Positions 39,729-43,727 of a DNA stretch of 43,727 nucleotides are shown here, one piece after another. The translations under genes were made by a program, and so were the position numbers. Source of the DNA: a virus; IMG/VR virus record IMGVR_UViG_3300046449_000160, positions 1-43,727 of that record. One strand, 5' to 3'. The notes under the pieces were generated by a model. It was given only the letters and a program-made list of their open reading frames with translations, made no database searches and was not told the origin of the DNA. Numbering within the stretch: the stretch's first letter is position 1; each line of letters begins with the position of its first letter.

Positions 39729-39946
39729 ATACTTGGCCAGACGGACAGCGCAGAGCAATGACTCAAAGCGAGCATGAACACTGGAACGCAAACAATTACC
39801 CCGGAACTCTGCAATTATGTTGCCAGTGTGACGGTGAAACAGGGCGCTGTGAAGAGGATGAGATTTATATAGATGATGGCGAAACTGGGCCGCTGTGTGA
39901 AGATTGTTATCACAATAGCGAAGAATACAAAGCTCAGGATTCATAA
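39725..39946 (+). CDS. Cassette-borne small Cys-rich protein
   Basis: 73 residues. CCQCDGETGRCEEDEIYID and GPLCEDCYHNSEEY give a four- or five-cysteine zinc-knuckle pattern; NNYPGTLQL precedes it. I know similar small proteins from phages and prophages, without function. The ATG sits inside the attC I R' box and has no ribosome site; MTQSEHEHW, 12 codons in, is an alternative start. The TAA is part of the attC J box. So gene and sites are fitted to each other. Confidence 0.75.
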   Translation: MNTWPDGQRRAMTQSEHEHWNANNYPGTLQLCCQCDGETGRCEEDEIYIDDGETGPLCEDCYHNSEEYKAQDS

Positions 39947-39996
39947 CATCTGTATTAATAGGGCGCTTGCGTCCCTATTTAATCTAAGTGTTATCA
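39941..39996 (+). other. attC-like integron site J
   Basis: TCATAAC...GTTATCA, 56 bases. ATTAATAGGG pairs with CCCTATTTAAT leaving one extra base, over a CGCTTGCG loop. TAA of the gene is inside the R'' box. The shape could be mistaken for a terminator but there is no T run. Confidence 0.82.
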
Positions 39997-40025
39997 ATTT
40001 CGTGCGCTATTTTTAATGGCATTAA

Positions 40026-40042
40026 ACCAACGTCTAATACCG
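40026..40042 (+). repeat. 17-base boundary repeat, copy 4 of the motif
   Basis: ACCAACGTCTAATACCG, identical to 39624-39640, located 30 bases after attC J and 46 bases before the next ATG. Confidence 0.85.
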
Positions 40043-40088
40043 CAACATGCAAATATATTTATAATTAAGCAAAAAAGGAGATTAAGAG

Positions 40089-40262
40089 ATGAGCCTAACA
40101 AACATGACACCAGAAGGTGCTGCACAACAGTTATACAAATCAGGCGAAGTCGAGTACAACCCATTTAGAAGCGATGCATATAAAAGCGCTCGATATATAG
40201 CTGAAATGGATCGTTTAACGCGTGAAGAGCTAAAGCGTCACATGGAGTGTGATTATGTATAA
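40089..40262 (+). CDS. Small protein upstream of erf
   Basis: 57 residues, MSLTNMTPEGAAQQLYKSG followed by FRSDAYKSARYIAEMDRLTR. AAAAAGGAGATTAAGAG before the ATG is a strong ribosome site. The stop overlaps the erf start, so they are coupled. It looks like a small helical early protein; the family is unknown to me. Confidence 0.6.
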   Translation: MSLTNMTPEGAAQQLYKSGEVEYNPFRSDAYKSARYIAEMDRLTREELKRHMECDYV

Positions 40263-40776
40263 GTCTGATTCAATAAAGGAGCTAGCTACAGCTCTATCTA
40301 AAGCCCAAAATCAAATGAGTGGCGCGGTGAAAGATAGTAAAAATCCATTTTTCAAAAGCAGCTATGCCGACTTGGGGGCGGTCGTATCTGCAATCAAAGA
40401 ATCATTTGCAGCGAATGAATTAAGCTACTCACAATTTCCGTTGATGGAAGACGGGAAGGTTGGCGTAGAAACTATTCTTATGCATAGTTCTGGCGAATGG
40501 ATTAGTAGCACTTTACTACTACCTATCACTAAGCAAGATCCTCAAGCGGCTGGTTCTGCAATTACATACGCAAGACGCTATGCATTACAGGCAATTGCGG
40601 GAATACCGGCCGAAGATGATGACGGAAACGCAGCAACACAGAACAATAAACAAAATGTAAATCTTGGCGCTGTTGCAAAATTATACTGGGCACTAGATCC
40701 GGACGAGCAGAAGCGTAGATGGCCGACATATAAACCAGAAGAGCAGAAAGCAATAATAGCAGCAACGCCAAAATAG
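40255..40776 (+). CDS. erf: Erf-family single-strand annealing protein
   Basis: 173 residues from ATG 40255; a GTG six bases upstream is less likely. SKAQNQMSGAVKDSKNPFFK, then KSSYADLGAVVSAIKESFAA and SAITYARRYALQAIAGIPAE are the ERF superfamily signature. Erf of P22 anneals single strands and helps circularise or concatemerise phage DNA. The C-terminal 45 residues (EQKRRWPTYKPEEQKAIIAA) replace the longer tail of P22 Erf (204 residues). It works with SSB and NinB of the left arm. Confidence 0.88.
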   Translation: MYKSDSIKELATALSKAQNQMSGAVKDSKNPFFKSSYADLGAVVSAIKESFAANELSYSQFPLMEDGKVGVETILMHSSGEWISSTLLLPITKQDPQAAGSAITYARRYALQAIAGIPAEDDDGNAATQNNKQNVNLGAVAKLYWALDPDEQKRRWPTYKPEEQKAIIAATPK

Positions 40777-40785
40777 GAGATTAAA

Positions 40786-41475
40786 ATGAGCATCGTATTA
40801 TTTAACGACATAACAACAGAAGAAACGCTAAGACAGCTAGAAGTCACTGGCGAGAAATATAAAGACCTCTACGTTGATATGAACGAGAAGGAACAGCGTA
40901 AATACGTCAAAGACTCAGCCAGCGTTATCAATGATATGCTTAAAAAGCTTGAGCGTGCGCGTATTGATAAATCTAAAGAATATAAAGCCAGAGTTGAGGC
41001 TGAGGCTAAGTCAATTCGTGAGCGATTACAAGCAGCTAACGAGCCGTTCACTGCATTGATTGATGCGTACAATATTGAGCGTAAAAAAATACTCGATGCT
41101 AAAAAAGCAAAAGAGGATGCTATTGAGTTAGCAAGACTTATCGAGTCCGACCACGAAATTGCGTTAATTATCAACACTCAATGGGATAACGACAAAGAAA
41201 AACGTGAAGCTGAGCGGAAAGCAGCACAAGAGGCGCACGATAAAGAAGTGTCAGAACGTGCTATACAAGCTGAGAAAGCGCGAATTGAAGCTGAAGAAAA
41301 GAGAAAAGAGGCTGAACGCATTATTCGTGAGTCAGATATTGAGAATAAGCGAGCCGTAAACAATGCGGCGGTTGAATCGTTAATGTCAGCTGCGGACATT
41401 GATTACGATACAGCGGTTAATGTTATCAAGGCGATAGCTAAAAAACAGGTCGCTAACGTATTTATTCAATATTAA
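40786..41475 (+). CDS. Coiled-coil early protein downstream of erf (DUF1351-like)
   Basis: 229 residues, mostly Glu/Lys/Ala/Arg helix. The first 90 residues (KYKDLYVDMNEKEQRKYVKD, ERARIDKSKEYKARVEAEAK) resemble phage DUF1351-type proteins that follow recombination genes. Residues 140-200 form a long charged coil (KAAQEAHDKEVSERAIQAEK). The C-terminus ends ADIDYDTAVNVIKAIAKKQV. GGAGATTAAA before the ATG. Probably assists the annealing protein; by analogy only. Confidence 0.65.
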   Translation: MSIVLFNDITTEETLRQLEVTGEKYKDLYVDMNEKEQRKYVKDSASVINDMLKKLERARIDKSKEYKARVEAEAKSIRERLQAANEPFTALIDAYNIERKKILDAKKAKEDAIELARLIESDHEIALIINTQWDNDKEKREAERKAAQEAHDKEVSERAIQAEKARIEAEEKRKEAERIIRESDIENKRAVNNAAVESLMSAADIDYDTAVNVIKAIAKKQVANVFIQY

Positions 41476-41527
41476 AAAACATTAAAAACATATTGCGTTT
41501 AGCTTGGGATTATTTTTAGGACGTATT

Positions 41528-41773
41528 ATGAGCACCCTAACATTCAACGAATACACAATAGAGTACGAGATAATCCAGTGTGATCCTACTGCATGGAATA
41601 ACGACACATTCGAGTACTGTGTTGAATCTGTAGTTTATACAGACGGTGGCGATGATGCCTGGGATAGCGTATCACAGAGAGAGTTGGAGCTTATCGAGCG
41701 TGAAATACAGAAAGTAGGCAATAGCATACCAGATACGCCAAATCACTTTTTACGCAAAAGCATGGGATTTTAA
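41528..41773 (+). CDS. Small acidic early protein
   Basis: 81 residues from ATG 41528, with AGGACGTATT before it; the frame from 41504 lacks a signal. STLTFNEYTIEYEIIQCDPT starts a beta-alpha pattern and DSVSQRELELIEREIQKVGN is helical. Not recognised. The 52 bases before it contain no visible site. Confidence 0.6.
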   Translation: MSTLTFNEYTIEYEIIQCDPTAWNNDTFEYCVESVVYTDGGDDAWDSVSQRELELIEREIQKVGNSIPDTPNHFLRKSMGF

Positions 41774-41789
41774 ATTAGGAGATTAGATT

Positions 41790-42161
41790 ATGAGCACAAT
41801 TAAATTCGTAGGTAATGAGCGAGAATGGGAAGGAAATCTCAATCGGTGGGAAAAGCATAAAGAGTGCATTGTTCATTGGTGCGATGGTGGGGAAGTTGAG
41901 TGGCTAAGAGATAATAATGACTTGGTTGAAGTTTTCTATCCATTCTTTGCTATTGAAAACGAATACCGCAAAAAACAACGAGCTCCTAAAGCAGGTGAGG
42001 TTTGGGAGCAAAGTGGATGGTATTCATGGCTTAGAGTTGAAGACGTGAATGGTAATTTTAATGGGTGGGTTAGCGTTGATGGTTGTAATGTAAGCAAAAT
42101 ACCAGAACCAGACAACCTAAAATTCATAGCTAGCAGCTTAGGTGAATACTACAGCAAATAA
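41790..42161 (+). CDS. Trp-rich early protein of unknown function
   Basis: 123 residues, ten tryptophans (EREWEGNLNRWEKHKECIVH, KAGEVWEQSGWYSWLRVEDV). AGGAGATTAGATT gives a strong start. The WEQSGWYSWLRVEDVNGNFN segment could be a small beta domain. It ends the operon before a terminator-like hairpin. Confidence 0.6.
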   Translation: MSTIKFVGNEREWEGNLNRWEKHKECIVHWCDGGEVEWLRDNNDLVEVFYPFFAIENEYRKKQRAPKAGEVWEQSGWYSWLRVEDVNGNFNGWVSVDGCNVSKIPEPDNLKFIASSLGEYYSK

Positions 42162-42170
42162 CACTTAACT

Positions 42171-42195
42171 CCTCGTATATCGGGGCTTCTTTTTA
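42171..42195 (+). terminator. Probable terminator after gene 41790-42161
   Basis: CCTCG (42171-42175) pairs with CGGGG (42181-42185), one T-G pair, then CTTCTTTTT. Weak stem but a T-rich tail. Confidence 0.55.
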
Positions 42196-42245
42196 TCTTC
42201 AATACTACATGCTAAAATATAGAAAATTCTATCTGAGTGTGATAA

Positions 42246-42338
42246 ATGGCTAAGAAGCAAGCGAAGAAAACCGCCAAGAAAAAACAAGCTGTAGCATTCG
42301 GCGGATCTGGTCAGAAGAAAGAGCGTAAACGTGGCTGA
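42246..42338 (+). CDS. 30-residue Lys-rich peptide
   Basis: MAKKQAKKTAKKKQAVAFGG and onward, 30 residues, 12 of them Lys. It overlaps the next gene's GTG by eight bases. Short Lys-rich proteins of this kind are common in phages near structural genes; the charge suggests DNA or membrane binding. The GTGTGATAA before the ATG is a weak ribosome site. Confidence 0.5.
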   Translation: MAKKQAKKTAKKKQAVAFGGSGQKKERKRG

Positions 42339-42798
42339 AATAGGCATATTGTTCTTATTTCTATCTTCACTCATTAACGAGGGTAGAGAGAGACTAACTA
42401 GTGCTATATTTTTTATTGGCGCTATCCACTACATTCTTTCTATGTACGTGTTCGAGTTTATTGGGTTTTATTACTACCTATCTTCAGCGGCCGCTTGTTT
42501 CTTAGCTATACTCTTCATAATCAATCAAAAAATCACAAATCTATCCATTGATCTATCAAGAATCTTTCTTTCAGGAATAGCAATTAACTTGCTTGGATGG
42601 GTATTGTACGAATCATATGTAGAGCCGTGGTACTATAATGCATTGTTCGGTATATTTTACATAGTTTTAATAGCACGACTTCTTATCAGGAATGGACGGG
42701 ATGGAATGGGAAACTATATTACGCATCATGGCTGGCTGCGCTCCGTTTTGTCTGTTCATCTACACAGCGCACAAAAAGGTAAAAGCGGCAGAATATGA
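42331..42798 (+). CDS. Membrane protein with about four transmembrane segments
   Basis: 155 residues from GTG 42331. Hydrophobic segments are at about 3-18, 25-50, 55-68, 82-96 and 105-120 (for example AIFFIGAIHYILSMYVFEFI and AAACFLAILFIINQ). The last 35 residues are polar. It is the first of three overlapping membrane genes before the second spike. Possible roles are envelope change, superinfection exclusion or lysis control. Family not recognised. Confidence 0.6.
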   Translation: MAEIGILFLFLSSLINEGRERLTSAIFFIGAIHYILSMYVFEFIGFYYYLSSAAACFLAILFIINQKITNLSIDLSRIFLSGIAINLLGWVLYESYVEPWYYNALFGIFYIVLIARLLIRNGRDGMGNYITHHGWLRSVLSVHLHSAQKGKSGRI

Positions 42799-42883
42799 AG
42801 AACGTATTAAGAGAAGCCGTGAGCGGTGCGATATCGAATCCGGAAGCGGTGAAAGTAGTGGGCGTGATGGGGGCGGCTGGTAA
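42692..42883 (+). CDS. Small protein with one hydrophobic segment
   Basis: 63 residues, starting within the previous gene. LRIMAGCAPFCLFIYTAHKK could be a single transmembrane segment, with a charged, Glu/Arg-rich tail and a Ser/Gly-rich end. The overlap with both neighbours and the size recall spanin or holin-control genes, but there is no lipobox. Low certainty. Confidence 0.5.
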   Translation: MDGMEWETILRIMAGCAPFCLFIYTAHKKVKAAEYEERIKRSRERCDIESGSGESSGRDGGGW

Positions 42884-43049
42884 CTTCATGTTGTGGCTGG
42901 CTGATAACGCTAACATTCTTGTTGCCGTGTCTACACTGATAATTACATGGCTAATGTTTATGTTGACAAGTAGAAAGCTAAGACTTGAAACAGAAATCGC
43001 AAGGCGGAAGCTTGAACAGCTAGAAGCAAAGGGTAGGAGTGAAGAATGA
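42795..43049 (+). CDS. Small membrane protein, putative holin or spanin component
   Basis: 84 residues. One strong transmembrane segment, NILVAVSTLIITWLMFML (about 39-56), is followed by a charged coiled tail (RKLRLETEIARRKLEQLEAK). Single-pass proteins with a coiled cytoplasmic or periplasmic tail occur among class II holins and i-spanins. It overlaps the previous gene and its stop overlaps the spike start. A holin is also present at 26865, so its exact job is open. Confidence 0.55.
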   Translation: MKNVLREAVSGAISNPEAVKVVGVMGAAGNFMLWLADNANILVAVSTLIITWLMFMLTSRKLRLETEIARRKLEQLEAKGRSEE

Positions 43050-43727
43050 GTATTACACGATCAATAGTTCGAAATACAGCTAATGCAAATTGCACATCTG
43101 GTGTAAAGAGCATTCCGTCAGGATTTAACTGGCCTTCTGAGTTGACATTGCCAACGATTACTTGTCAGGGCGGCAGGTACGATGTTGATATTAGGCCTCA
43201 AGACTTAATTGATTTCAGTCAGTTTACTAATATTGTATATGTTGATAGTACTCGGCCTAATGATCTAGGAAGCGGTGCATCATGGGGCGCGGCTAAACAA
43301 AGTATTAAAGCTGCACTAACAGTGGCTGCAGGCAATACTGGCGGGACACGTATATTTATTAGATCCGGCGTTTATGATAGCAGTCTATCCATTAGCGCCG
43401 GAGATCTTTCTTCAGTACTGTCAAATAAGTCAGTAACTCTAGAGGCTGTCTATGGTCGCGTTGTTACAGGCGCGTTTGATTCACTAACGTGGTCACTATC
43501 TGCTAGTAAGGCGTACACATATGAAGCTACTGTATCTGATGCTATAACAGCGTATAACCCTCTAATAAAAGATAGCTATGGTGATTATCGTAGATATGAG
43601 CCTGTTGCATCTATTGCAGATGTAGAGAGTACTGAGGGCTCATTCTATGTAGACGGAACTACTGCATACATTCACCCGCACGGCGGAAATGTAGCTAGCA
43701 ATGACAATGTGCGAATATACAGAAATA
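43046..43727 (+). CDS. Tailspike with beta-helix domain (copy 2, cut by the window end)
   Basis: 227 residues are visible and the frame is open at the end. The N-terminus MSITRSIVRNTANANCTSGV is unrelated to that of copy 1, and from IPSGFNWPSELTLP onward the protein is almost the same. GGAGTGAAGA precedes the ATG, which overlaps the previous stop. This copy belongs to the podophage, since it follows its right-arm genes. On a circular map it would be followed by relatives of the genes at 8114 and 8404 and then the terminase. Confidence 0.8.
   Translation, partial: MSITRSIVRNTANANCTSGVKSIPSGFNWPSELTLPTITCQGGRYDVDIRPQDLIDFSQFTNIVYVDSTRPNDLGSGASWGAAKQSIKAALTVAAGNTGGTRIFIRSGVYDSSLSISAGDLSSVLSNKSVTLEAVYGRVVTGAFDSLTWSLSASKAYTYEATVSDAITAYNPLIKDSYGDYRRYEPVASIADVESTEGSFYVDGTTAYIHPHGGNVASNDNVRIYRN
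43113..43727 (+). repeat. Tailspike homology block, copy 2 of a direct repeat
   Basis: Aligns to 6783-7397 with about 31 mismatches of 615 by hand count. Similarity rises toward the window end, where the last 127 bases are identical. Confidence 0.9.

Larger units (their letters stand above)
39666..39996 (+). mobile_element. Single-gene integron-like cassette in the right arm
   Basis: attC I and attC J flank one gene; measured from G^TT (39723) to G (39990) the cassette has 268 bases. Outside lies the 17-base direct repeat at 39624 and 40026. It reads in the direction of the right operon, opposite to the left-arm cassettes. No integrase gene is near. Confidence 0.75.

Noticed and set aside
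39624-40042. The 17-base repeats as attL/attR of an integrated prophage
   Set aside because: They are only 402 bases apart, hold no integrase, and the interval is one cassette with attC sites.
43113-43727. The repeat with 6783-7397 as terminal redundancy of one linear phage genome
   Set aside because: Terminal repeats are identical, while these copies differ at about 5% of positions and lie in genes with different N-termini.
1-43727. tRNA genes, CRISPR arrays, insertion sequences, integron integrase
   Set aside because: No cloverleaf with a TTCRANNC arm, no regular spacer repeats, no transposase and no tyrosine recombinase were seen in any frame.

Overview
The window is tailed-phage DNA from end to end. 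I see no ribosomal RNA, tRNA, CRISPR array or host housekeeping gene. It seems to contain two phages. Bases 1 to about 6700 are the tail part of a siphophage-like genome: tape measure, tail hub and tip proteins, with more G/C-rich codons. Bases about 8100 to 43050 are an almost complete podophage of roughly 35 kb. Both sides carry the same beta-helix tailspike. One copy is complete (6704-8080) and the other is cut by the window end (43046-43727). By hand count they share about 95% of 615 aligned bases, but their first 22-27 codons are unrelated. The podophage map closes on itself as tailspike, two small virion genes, terminase. The siphophage part may therefore be joined through the shared spike, either by real recombination or by an assembly join. 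The host is probably a gammaproteobacterium, and integron sites of Vibrio-like type suggest a marine one; the species cannot be read from the sequence.

Podophage layout. The late operon runs on the plus strand from 8114 to 27230: virion proteins, small and large terminase, a GNAT acetyltransferase, portal, scaffold, capsid, tail adaptor and nozzle, four internal virion proteins, a T7-type tail fibre base, an M15 endolysin and a holin. It ends at a terminator (27306-27334). A divergent promoter pair near 33170-33220 drives two early arms. The left arm (minus strand, 33166 down to 27333) carries small accessory genes plus ninB, ssb and ninG. The right arm (plus strand, 33247 to 43049) carries a Cro-like regulator, replication genes of lambda O/P type, a DUF4942-methyltransferase, an Erf-type annealing protein and small membrane proteins. 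No integrase, CI-like repressor, DNA polymerase or RNA polymerase gene is visible.

The most interesting feature is that both early arms contain attC-like integron recombination sites with small genes between them. I find six full sites and one half site in the left arm (27543-32471) and a clean pair in the right arm (39666-39996). They have R''/R' boxes of the form xxATAAC...GTTATxx, imperfect stems with unpaired extra bases, and the same polarity as transcription in each arm although the arms run in opposite directions. In four cassettes the gene's stop codon lies inside the R'' box. One cassette carries a Gp49-family phage gene. No integron integrase is present, so capture would need a host enzyme. 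A 14-base motif (ACCAACGTCTAATA) occurs once on each side of a cassette-bearing block in both arms and is unexplained.

Two candidate leftward structured RNAs (34355-34428 and 36066-36167) lie in the gene-free gaps of the right arm, a layout reminiscent of the OOP or sar RNAs of lambdoid phages.
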